Of a stretch of 10,742 nucleotides of DNA, positions 1-6,389 are shown piece by piece. Origin of the DNA: an uncultured Clostridia bacterium (GTDB taxonomy: Bacteria > Bacillota > Clostridia > Oscillospirales > Ruminococcaceae); the NCBI GenBank assembly GCA_947427325.1, contig CANEHP010000068.1:1-10742 (forward strand). The letters are read 5' to 3'. The translations under genes and the position numbers were made by a program. Position 1 is the stretch's first letter; each line of letters opens with the position of its first letter. Below the pieces are notes generated by a model. That model was not told the origin of the DNA. It searched no databases and saw nothing but the letters and a program-made list of their open reading frames with translations.

Positions 1-1278
1 GTCAGGCTTACGCTGATTTTTGCAGTGGCAGCCCCCGTAATCGGTCTTATCATATACCTTATAATGACCTCCACAATTCCGGGGTATAAAAAAATTCAGG
101 GAAAGCTGGATAAGGTTTCCCTTTTGACCAGAGAAAACCTTTCGGGAGTAAGAGTTATCAGGGCATTTTCCAAGCAGCAAAAGGAAAAAGAGGATTTTGA
201 AGCCGAAACGGAGAACTTATTAAAGGCGCAGGTAAGAGTGGGCAGAATATCCGCTTTGCTTAACCCTCTTACCTTTGTGGTGGTGAACCTTGCCATTGCG
301 GCAATACTGTGGTTCGGCGGCATTTCCGTTGATGCGGGAGATATTACACAGGGCGAGCTGATTGCTCTTGTGAACTATATGAATCAGATTCTTTTGGCTC
401 TGATCTACCTTGCCAACCTTATTATTATTTTAACCAAGGCGGGGGCAAGCGCAGCGAGAATTAACGATGTATTTGCCATAAAGTCTTCCGTAACGGACGA
501 GGGCAATACGGAACAGACAGAGGTAACGGGTGCGCCCGCAGTTGAGTTTAAAAACGTGACCTTTACATACCACAAGGATAAGCCTTCCCTTGAAAACGTT
601 ACATTCAGCATAAACAAGGGAGAAACAATAGGAATAATCGGAGGTACAGGCTCAGGCAAAACCACCCTTGTTAATCTTATACCCAGATTTTACGATACCG
701 TACAGGGCGAGGTGCTGGTTGACGGAGTTAATGTCAAGGAATATCCCTTTGCACAGCTCAGAAAAAAAATAGGCATAGTGCCGCAAAGAGCCTCTCTATT
801 TAAGGGCACAATACGCTCAAATCTTCTTTGGGGCAAAAAAGACGCTTCGGAGGAGGAAATGTGGTATGCGCTTGAAACGGCGCAGGCTGCGGAATTTGTA
901 AGGAAAATCCCCGAGGGGCTGGACGCAAAGGTGGAGCAGGGCGGCAGAAACTTTTCGGGCGGTCAGCGGCAGCGCTTAACCATAGCGAGAGCGGTGATTA
1001 TGAAGCCGCACATACTTATTCTTGACGATTCGGCTTCCGCTTTGGACTTTGCCACAGACGCCGCACTAAGAAAGGCGCTGGCAAAGGATATATCGGACGC
1101 TGCCGTGTTTATCGTATCTCAAAGAGCCTCAGGCATTAAGCATGCAAACAGGATAATCGTACTTGACGACGGAAAACCTGTGGGAATGGGCGTTCACAAG
1201 GATCTGTTCGATTCCTGTCAGATATACCGAGAGATCTGCCTGTCCCAAATGTCGGAACAGGAGGCGCAAAATGGCTAA
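1..1278 (+). CDS. ABC exporter half-transporter, degenerate-site subunit (5' truncated)
   Basis: C-terminal part of a type IV (MdlB/LmrC/BmrC-like) ABC exporter: the frame is open from base 1, so the start lies outside the window. About 425 residues are visible and roughly 150-160 (the first membrane helices) are missing, judged from the usual ~580. Visible order: last transmembrane helices (codons at about 1-75, 245-330, 355-435), then the ATPase domain. Walker A GGTGSGKTT is at 640-666, Q-loop Gln at 784-786, signature FSGGQ at 952-966, Walker B LILDD ending at 1029. Two catalytic residues are altered: Asp replaces the Walker B Glu (1027-1029) and Gln replaces the switch His (1120-1122). 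In heterodimeric exporters such as TM287/288, LmrCD and BmrCD this pattern marks the subunit contributing the non-hydrolytic site, so I do not read it as decay. It overlaps the next gene by 8 bp, implying coupled translation. Substrate unknown; multidrug or lipid export is possible. Confidence 0.95.
   Translation, partial: VRLTLIFAVAAPVIGLIIYLIMTSTIPGYKKIQGKLDKVSLLTRENLSGVRVIRAFSKQQKEKEDFEAETENLLKAQVRVGRISALLNPLTFVVVNLAIAAILWFGGISVDAGDITQGELIALVNYMNQILLALIYLANLIIILTKAGASAARINDVFAIKSSVTDEGNTEQTEVTGAPAVEFKNVTFTYHKDKPSLENVTFSINKGETIGIIGGTGSGKTTLVNLIPRFYDTVQGEVLVDGVNVKEYPFAQLRKKIGIVPQRASLFKGTIRSNLLWGKKDASEEEMWYALETAQAAEFVRKIPEGLDAKVEQGGRNFSGGQRQRLTIARAVIMKPHILILDDSASALDFATDAALRKALAKDISDAAVFIVSQRASGIKHANRIIVLDDGKPVGMGVHKDLFDSCQIYREICLSQMSEQEAQNG
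1259..1264 (+). promoter_or_regulatory. Ribosome binding site of second ABC gene
   Basis: A perfect AGGAGG lies 6 nt before the ATG at 1271, inside the end of the upstream gene. It decides the start: the same frame is open from 1163, but that earlier region lies inside the upstream coding sequence and has no comparable site. Confidence 0.9.
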
Positions 1279-3040
1279 AAATAAAATCAGAGATAATAAC
1301 GGCGAAATACTAAAAAGAATACTGAGATTTACCAAGCCCCACCTTGCCCTTCTGATAATGGCGGCGTTTTTTTCCATGGTAAATGTTGCGCTTACCCTGT
1401 ATATACCGATTTTAATAGGCGACGCCGTGGATTGCGCCATTGAAGCGGGGAATGTTGACTTTGAAGCCATGCTGCCTGTTTTGATGGGGATAGCAGGGGC
1501 GGCGGCTGCGGGAGCGGGAGCAAGCTGGCTGATGAACCTCTGCACCAACAGGATCACCTATCTTACGGTAAGGGATATAAGGCGGCAGGCTTTCCGCAAG
1601 CTGCAAAACGTACCCCTTTCCTATATCGACTCTCACCCTCACGGCGATTTAATAAGCAGAATGATAACCGATACCGACCAGATATCGGACGGTCTTTTAA
1701 TGGGTTTTACGCAGCTTTTTACGGGGATCGTCACTATTTTGGGCACATTGGGATTTATGCTGTCCATTAACCCGCTTATAACCCTTATAGTTGTCCTTAT
1801 CACTCCCCTTTCATTGTTTGTCGCCTCCTTTGTGGCAAAGCACAGCTTCGATATGTTCAGAAAACAGTCGGAAGCAAGAGGAAAAATGACCTCTCTCACC
1901 GAGGAAATGATCAGCGGACAGCATATTGTCAAGGCTTTTTCCCACGAGGAAACCGCCGAGGAGGATTTTGACGGCATTAACACGGAATTACAGAACTACA
2001 GCGTAAGAGCTATTTTCTTTTCCTCCCTTACAAATCCTTCCACCCGATTTGTAAACGGTCTTATATATGCGGGAGTAGGCGTTTTCGGTGCAATAAGCGC
2101 ATTATCGGGACGTATTTCGGTGGGGCAGCTGAGCTGTTTTCTGACCTACGCTAATCAATATACCAAGCCCTTTAACGAAATTTCGGGAGTGATTACCGAG
2201 CTGCAAAGCGCCCTTGCTTCGGCAAAGAGAGTATTTGAGGTGATAGACGCCGAGTCGGAAGCTCCCGACAGCGAAAACGCAAGGACACTCACCTCGGAAA
2301 ATGTAGACGGAACGGTAGAAATAGACGATGTTTCCTTCAGCTACAATCCCGAAAGACCCCTTATTGAAGATCTTAACCTTAAGGTGGGCAAAGGTCAGCG
2401 CATAGCCATAGTAGGTCCTACCGGCTGCGGAAAAACCACCCTTATTAACCTATTAATGAGATTTTACGATGTTAACGGGGGAGAGATAAGGGTCAGCGGC
2501 ACGCCTGTAAAGGAAATAACAAGGGATTCTCTGCGAGGCTCTTACGGTATGGTTTTGCAGGAAACATGGCTAAAACGGGGAACTGTTTTTGAAAATATTG
2601 CCTACGGAATGCCCGACGCTGCGGAAGAAGAAGTTGTGGCTGCGGCTAAAGCGGCTCACGCTCACAGCTTTATTCAAAGGCTGCCCGAGGGCTATAATAC
2701 AATGATATCCGATGATGAAACAAATATATCTCAGGGGCAAAAGCAGCTTTTGTGCATAGCCCGTGTTATGCTTTGTCTGCCGCCTATGCTTATTTTGGAC
2801 GAAGCTACCTCTTCTATTGACACTATGACGGAAATGCGCATACAGAGGGCGTTCGCCAAAATGATGAAGGGCAGAACAAGCTTTATTGTGGCTCACAGGC
2901 TTTCTACCATCAAGGAATCCGACTGCATTCTTGTTATGGATTCGGGGCATATTGTGGAAATGGGCAGTCATGAGGAGCTTATCGCCAAGGGCGGCTTTTA
3001 TGCCGGTCTTTACAACAGTCAGTTTCAAGCCTCGTCATAG
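1271..3040 (+). CDS. ABC exporter half-transporter, canonical-ATPase subunit
   Basis: Complete 589-residue ABC exporter half (MdlB/LmrD/BmrD-like): six-helix transmembrane domain in residues ~1-310, ATPase domain ~340-585. Walker A GPTGCGKTT is at residues 382-390 and Q-loop Gln at 430. Walker B has the catalytic Glu 511 (LILDEATSSID) and the switch His is 542 (IVAHRLSTI). The signature motif is altered to SQGQ (487-490) instead of SGGQ. This complements the upstream protein: its Walker A/B and His with the neighbour's FSGGQ make the consensus ATP site, while its own SQGQ faces the neighbour's degenerate Walker B. The pair is therefore very likely one obligate heterodimeric exporter in the cytoplasmic membrane. 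The start is fixed by AGGAGG 6 nt upstream; ATG overlaps the preceding stop (ATGGCTAA). It ends opposite the convergent ftsZ. Substrate cannot be told from sequence. Confidence 0.95.
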   Translation: MAKNKIRDNNGEILKRILRFTKPHLALLIMAAFFSMVNVALTLYIPILIGDAVDCAIEAGNVDFEAMLPVLMGIAGAAAAGAGASWLMNLCTNRITYLTVRDIRRQAFRKLQNVPLSYIDSHPHGDLISRMITDTDQISDGLLMGFTQLFTGIVTILGTLGFMLSINPLITLIVVLITPLSLFVASFVAKHSFDMFRKQSEARGKMTSLTEEMISGQHIVKAFSHEETAEEDFDGINTELQNYSVRAIFFSSLTNPSTRFVNGLIYAGVGVFGAISALSGRISVGQLSCFLTYANQYTKPFNEISGVITELQSALASAKRVFEVIDAESEAPDSENARTLTSENVDGTVEIDDVSFSYNPERPLIEDLNLKVGKGQRIAIVGPTGCGKTTLINLLMRFYDVNGGEIRVSGTPVKEITRDSLRGSYGMVLQETWLKRGTVFENIAYGMPDAAEEEVVAAAKAAHAHSFIQRLPEGYNTMISDDETNISQGQKQLLCIARVMLCLPPMLILDEATSSIDTMTEMRIQRAFAKMMKGRTSFIVAHRLSTIKESDCILVMDSGHIVEMGSHEELIAKGGFYAGLYNSQFQASS

Positions 3041-3093
3041 CTGCCGTATAATGTCAAGCCCCATTTCTATCGGGATTAATGCTATTTCTAAGT

Positions 3094-3114
3094 TGACAGC
3101 TGACAGCTGACAGT
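3094..3114 (+). repeat. Tandem heptamer TGACAGC, three copies
   Basis: Copies TGACAGC, TGACAGC and TGACAGT follow each other without spacer at 3094-3100, 3101-3107 and 3108-3114. The last runs into the left end (TGACAGTT, 3108-3115) of the inverted-repeat element. It may be terminal duplication or slippage at the element's end. Confidence 0.8.
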
Positions 3115-3261
3115 TGTGGAACGGCTTCGCCGATTTAAAATATCGTCGGTCGGTCTTATCACCTATGCGAATGTGGCATTTTTCAAAGAAACGGCTTAAA
3201 ATGTCGGCAGAAACGTAAAATTTCAAGTCGGTGAAGCCGACGCCTTAACCGTTAACTGTCA
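3108..3261. repeat. MITE-like intergenic element with terminal inverted repeats
   Basis: The outermost 8 bases are exact inverted copies: TGACAGTT at 3108-3115 and AACTGTCA at 3254-3261. Inside them, 21-base segments at 3123-3143 and 3218-3238 are inverted copies matching at 17 of 21 positions (core GGCTTCxCCGA). The element is about 154 bp, codes for nothing convincing and carries no transposase, which fits a non-autonomous miniature element or a genome-wide palindromic repeat. No clear target duplication was seen. Copy number elsewhere is unknown. Confidence 0.65.
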
Positions 3262-3302
3262 TTTTTTTACTATCCCTTCAAAATGTTATTGGTATAATAA
3301 AT

Positions 3303-3328
3303 AAAACCACCGGTTTCTCGGTGGTTTT
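3303..3328. terminator. Bidirectional intrinsic terminator
   Basis: A perfect 10-bp inverted repeat, AAAACCACCG (3303-3312) and CGGTGGTTTT (3319-3328), encloses the 6-base loop GTTTCT. Read on + it ends in a TTTT run. Read on - it is followed by TTTTATTTATT. It lies between the convergent ends of the ABC operon and ftsZ (stop at 3344-3346), so it should serve both, more strongly for ftsZ. Confidence 0.9.
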
Positions 3329-3343
3329 ACTTATGTATCTTCT

Positions 3344-4660
3344 TTAATTATTATTTTTATTATTTCTTGAATCAAATATCTCCTGCAAAACAGAGAACCT
3401 TTCCTTTTCCTGCAATCCGCCTAAGGTGTTTTGAATGATCTGAGAAAGATCGTCGGAATTTTTGGAAGTGGTTATTTCCTCGCTGCCTGCCTTTTGCTCG
3501 ACATTGCCGCCGGGCGTAGCCAATGTAACTCCCGCAGCCGCTTTCTGAGCAGGCTGTGGGGCGCTGCCGGAATTATTGAAGGTAGACTTGATAACAGGTG
3601 CGCCGGGTTTAAAGCCTGTTGCGATAACGGCAATACTGATGGTATCGGAAAGAGTTTCGTCCTGACTTACGCCCTGAATCATTTCAACGGAAGGATCTGC
3701 CGCATCGGAGATCATTCTGATAATATCGTTCAAATCGTTAATTGCGCTGTCCGCAGACAAGGTAACATTAACAAGAAGCTTGGTAGCGTGGTTAATGGAG
3801 GTTTCAAGCAGCGGGCTGTTGACAACCTGAGAAACAGCGTCCTGTATCTTGTTTTCTCCCGTACCCGTACCAAGGGCAATATGAGCGTCGCCCGAGTTGG
3901 AGAGTATGGAGCAAAGGTCGGCAAAGTCTGTGCCGATTCTGCCTGTGGTGCTTTCATATACCACATCGGAGATAATCTTAACCGAGCGGTAAAGCACATC
4001 GTCTACCATGGCGAACGCCTGCTTAAAGCTAAGCATTTTTTCGTTGGTTTTAAGAAGTCTTTCGTTGGGGATTATCAAAAGAGAGTCAACATGCTTACGC
4101 ATTTCGTCGATACCCTTTATAGCCTGATTCATCTTATATTCGCGCTCATACTCAAAGGGCTTTGTTACAACGCCCACAGTGATTATGTTCATTTCCTGCG
4201 CTATTTCGGCTACTACGGGAGCTGCGCCCGTACCTGTGCCGCCGCCCATACCTGCCGAAATAAAAACAATAGATGCGCCTTCAATAGCGGCCTTAATTTC
4301 CTCGCTGTTTTCTTTAGCGGCTTCGGCAGCTACCTCCGGGCGTCCGCCTGCGCCTCTTCCCTTGCAGGTTTTTTTGCCTATCTGAATACGGCGCATAAGG
4401 TTTTTATCCTTGCTTCTGAGTGCCGCAACATCGGTATTTACCGCAATAAATTCCATCTTGTCACGCAGATCGGACATAACGTCGCCGCCTGCCGCTTCTA
4501 AATCTTCCGTTTCCTTCGCATACAGCTTAGCCATATATTCGAGAGCATTACAGCCGCCGCCGCCAACGCCGATAACCTTTATTTTAACATCATAAACGGC
4601 GGTATCGTCCAAATTATCCAATTCGGTTTCAAATCCATCCTCATCTATAAAAACGCCCAT
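3344..4660 (-). CDS. ftsZ: Cell division GTPase FtsZ, divergent form
   Basis: Tubulin-like GTPase that polymerises into the cytoplasmic division ring; 438 residues. The start at 4660 is chosen because GGAGGAAAG lies just before it and the promoter at 4710-4738 would leave only about a 10-nt leader for the in-frame ATG at 4693, which lacks a ribosome site. Phosphate loop GVGGGGCN is at residues 31-38, tubulin signature GGGTGTG at 139-145, T7 loop with both catalytic Asp in DFAD at 245-248. Oddities against E. coli/B. subtilis FtsZ: about 18 extra charged residues within 44-69; GRGAGGRPE (101-109) instead of GLGAGANPE; Gly 243 in place of the T7 Asn; and a C-terminal tail ending EIFDSRNNKNNN with no IPxFLR-type peptide, the usual docking site for FtsA and SepF. 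It is the last dcw gene here, and no ftsA precedes it. The family call is secure; whether it is the sole FtsZ is unknown. Confidence 0.95.
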   Translation of the reverse strand: MGVFIDEDGFETELDNLDDTAVYDVKIKVIGVGGGGCNALEYMAKLYAKETEDLEAAGGDVMSDLRDKMEFIAVNTDVAALRSKDKNLMRRIQIGKKTCKGRGAGGRPEVAAEAAKENSEEIKAAIEGASIVFISAGMGGGTGTGAAPVVAEIAQEMNIITVGVVTKPFEYEREYKMNQAIKGIDEMRKHVDSLLIIPNERLLKTNEKMLSFKQAFAMVDDVLYRSVKIISDVVYESTTGRIGTDFADLCSILSNSGDAHIALGTGTGENKIQDAVSQVVNSPLLETSINHATKLLVNVTLSADSAINDLNDIIRMISDAADPSVEMIQGVSQDETLSDTISIAVIATGFKPGAPVIKSTFNNSGSAPQPAQKAAAGVTLATPGGNVEQKAGSEEITTSKNSDDLSQIIQNTLGGLQEKERFSVLQEIFDSRNNKNNN

Positions 4661-4665
4661 TTTTT

Positions 4666-4674
4666 CTTTCCTCC
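4666..4674 (-). promoter_or_regulatory. Ribosome binding site of ftsZ
   Basis: Minus-strand GGAGGAAAG precedes the ATG at 4660; the GGAGG core is 9 nt away. The upstream in-frame ATG at 4693 has no such site, so this fixes the start. Confidence 0.85.
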
Positions 4675-4709
4675 GATACTTTTCTGCGCACATAATTTTA
4701 CACTATATT

Positions 4710-4738
4710 ATTTTAACAGATTTTAAGTGGCATTTCAA
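4710..4738 (-). promoter_or_regulatory. Sigma-A-like promoter of ftsZ
   Basis: On the minus strand TTGAAA (complement of 4733-4738) and TAAAAT (complement of 4710-4715) are separated by exactly 17 bp; each matches its consensus at 5 of 6 positions. Transcription would begin near 4703, about 43 nt before the ftsZ start. Weaker candidates lie upstream: TTGTAA/TTTAAA with 17 bp (4756-4784) and TTGGTA/TACAAT with 18 bp (4788-4817). Confidence 0.7.
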
Positions 4739-4761
4739 TACCTTTTTGAAAAATCTTTAAA

Positions 4762-4824
4762 CAAATTTACAAATCTTTTTACAACATATTGTAGAAAAAA
4801 TAGTTAAATTCTACCAAATTTACA
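4762..4824. repeat. Direct repeats and dyad upstream of ftsZ promoter
   Basis: CAAATTTACA occurs twice on the + strand (4762-4771 and 4815-4824), flanking the dyad TACAA-CATA-TTGTA (4780-4793). The block lies directly upstream of the ftsZ promoter in an AT-rich stretch. An operator role is an inference. Confidence 0.45.
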
Positions 4825-4859
4825 TATTTTTGGAAATTCATTTTTCAGCAGGGATCAGC

Positions 4860-4879
4860 GCTTCAAAAAAATCTGAAGC
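4860..4879 (-). other. Hairpin downstream of divIB
   Basis: GCTTCA (4860-4865) and TGAAGC (4874-4879) form a 6-bp stem with an 8-base loop about 60 nt past the divIB stop. There is no trailing U-run on the minus strand, so a terminator call is not supported. It may attenuate or protect the divIB message end. Confidence 0.45.
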
Positions 4880-4897
4880 CGAGCTAACTGCCGCATT

Positions 4898-4913
4898 TCG
4901 GAACGGTTTCCGA
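4898..4913 (-). other. Hairpin just after divIB
   Basis: TCGGAA and TTCCGA pair around a 4-base loop, about 27 nt beyond the divIB stop codon. It lacks a U-run on the minus strand. With the next hairpin it may form a weak transcript end. Confidence 0.45.
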
Positions 4914-4939
4914 GCAAAAGGAAAACGTCATACTTTTTA

Positions 4940-6268
4940 CTACGGTTCTTCACGGGGAGGCTCAGTTTGCGTGTTTTCGGATGTTTCAGGCTCTGTGGTT
5001 ACCGTATTGTTCCCTTCATTTTCATAAACAGGTCTTTTTACCGCACGGTTAGGGTTGGTAAGATTAAGGGTGCAGTTTTCATTGTCCGCAACATCCTCTT
5101 CGATTATACGGCCGGCATGGTATATCTTGTCTCCCAAGGCGGCAGTAGAGCCTAAATCTATCTGAATATGCCCGTCATAGTTGATCCCTACCCTCAAGGT
5201 ATCCGCAATATTTATTTCATAGTTTTTGTTAAGCCCGTTTTCCTCCATATTATTTATAATAATTAACGCTAATTTTATCCTGTTAGCGTTATCATCGCCA
5301 AAAACAACTCCCTCCTTAATTTCCTGCTGTTCGTTGTCACTGTTGTTTTCAAGGGTTATTCCCTCGTTGACGGCGGGAGCTGAAATATCGGCTGTGACGC
5401 TATTGTCGGCAGTTGCCGTAACTTCTTCTTCCTTTGGCTGTAAAACAATCTGTACTCCCTTTACTATGGGACAGTTAAGAGGAGCGTCGGAAATCTCAAG
5501 CAAACGCTTATTTTCCGATATAATATAGTACTTTCCGCCATATGCGAATGCGGCGGCGGGCTTTGCAGGCTCAACCGATATGGTAAGTCGGTTGGGAAAG
5601 CCCCTGTGTATCCTGGCGGATTCTATATAAACCAATTTTGATACAATATTTTCCTCTGCCTTGGAAACATTTATTCTTATAAGATTTTCGCCCTTTGCTA
5701 TACCGCTGGCTTCTATGATTTCCTCATCCGAATAAGCAGTTTCTCCCGAAACCACAAAAACACCTATATTAAACAGCACCGTTGTGGATAATACGGTAAG
5801 GACTGCCACTGCTAAAATGCCTATCAGGACATAGTAAAGCGTGTATCTGCCTGATCTCTTTTTCTGTTTTTTACGGGTGCGGCCTGCCGATGAAGGACCG
5901 TCCCGCTTCCCTGCCAAGGTGCGTGACGAATTTAAGGAAGAGCGGGAAGAGGGTTTGGAGGATTTATGAGAGGAATTATATGAGCCTGAGCCGCTTTTCG
6001 GGGACTTACCCGAGGTTTTTCCCGCATAGGTTTTGGATTTTTTGGCAGCCGTCTGCTTTTGACTAAGCTCTTGCTGCTTTCTTTTTCTTTCCTCGCTGAC
6101 GGACTGATTTTCTTTGCGCCGGCCGGTTTTTTTCTTTACCGATTTTTTTTTCGGGTTACTTTTTTGTACAGCAGTGTTTTTACGGGAGGTATTCCCCTCG
6201 CTGCGATACTCATCATAAAGCTCCTGCTGAGACATTGTTTTTCGTTTTCTCTGTTCAAATTCAGGCAT
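4940..6268 (-). CDS. divIB: Cell division protein DivIB/FtsQ
   Basis: Bitopic membrane protein of the DivIB-DivIC-FtsL subcomplex that controls the septal synthase; 442 residues from the chosen start. Order: Lys/Arg/Ser-rich cytoplasmic tail (~1-141), one transmembrane helix (~142-166), POTRA domain (~170-238, with GENLIRINVSKAEENI and the FPNRLTISVEPAKP strand), then the beta domain and a Thr/Glu/Pro-rich acidic tail (last ~28 residues). An acidic, Thr-rich segment (~279-323) interrupts the beta domain. The start at 6268 has AGAGG 8 nt upstream; the frame also opens at a TTG at 6364, which would add 32 residues but has only a weak site (GGAAAG) and overlaps a predicted hairpin. It lies 121 bp after murA and 279 bp before ftsZ. 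The basic tail is far longer than the few dozen residues usual for this family. Assignment rests on POTRA architecture plus position between murA and ftsZ. Confidence 0.88.
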   Translation of the reverse strand: MPEFEQRKRKTMSQQELYDEYRSEGNTSRKNTAVQKSNPKKKSVKKKTGRRKENQSVSEERKRKQQELSQKQTAAKKSKTYAGKTSGKSPKSGSGSYNSSHKSSKPSSRSSLNSSRTLAGKRDGPSSAGRTRKKQKKRSGRYTLYYVLIGILAVAVLTVLSTTVLFNIGVFVVSGETAYSDEEIIEASGIAKGENLIRINVSKAEENIVSKLVYIESARIHRGFPNRLTISVEPAKPAAAFAYGGKYYIISENKRLLEISDAPLNCPIVKGVQIVLQPKEEEVTATADNSVTADISAPAVNEGITLENNSDNEQQEIKEGVVFGDDNANRIKLALIIINNMEENGLNKNYEINIADTLRVGINYDGHIQIDLGSTAALGDKIYHAGRIIEEDVADNENCTLNLTNPNRAVKRPVYENEGNNTVTTEPETSENTQTEPPREEP

Positions 6269-6336
6269 TTTAACATCCTCTTCTTTGGCTGGTTCGTATA
6301 CTATGGTATGTCTGAAAGCTATGTCGTATTTGAAAA

Positions 6337-6359
6337 CAAAACAGCTTTGTACTGTTTCG
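6337..6359 (-). other. RNA hairpin in murA-divIB gap
   Basis: Minus-strand RNA CGAAACAG and CUGUUUUG pair over 8 bp with a 7-base loop. One pair is G-U, which is a C-A mismatch on the other strand, so the fold suits the transcribed minus strand. Confidence 0.45.
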
Positions 6360-6389
6360 TTCAAATTTTCGCTTTCCGTGCAAGCCTCG

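Larger units (their letters stand above)
3041..3343. other. Intergenic region between convergent ABC operon and ftsZ
   Basis: This 303-bp gap contains no supportable gene. It holds a short unexplained stretch (3041-3093), a MITE-like element (3094-3261), an AT-rich stretch, and the bidirectional terminator (3303-3328). Confidence 0.85.

Noticed and set aside
25..27. GTG as start of the first ABC gene
   Set aside because: The frame is open to base 1 in mid-helix and there is no ribosome site; the gene starts outside the window.
1..1278. First ABC gene as a decayed pseudogene
   Set aside because: The missing Glu and His are the known trait of degenerate-site subunits, the frame is intact, and the partner has the matching signature change.
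3094..3114. TGACAGC repeats as a CRISPR array
   Set aside because: Seven-base units with no spacers; a simple tandem repeat.
3035..3226. 63-codon open frame on the minus strand
   Set aside because: It begins inside the inverted-repeat element, has no ribosome site, and runs into the 3' end of the ABC gene; it looks like chance translation of repeat sequence.
3293..3298. Perfect TATAAT on the + strand
   Set aside because: No -35 at a proper distance, and the bidirectional terminator begins five bases later with no gene to serve.
3431..4501. Long open frame (356 codons) antisense to ftsZ
   Set aside because: It mirrors the ftsZ coding frame, its product has no recognisable domain, and it sits wholly within ftsZ.
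4860..4913. Hairpins after divIB as an intrinsic terminator
   Set aside because: Short stems without a U-run on the minus strand.
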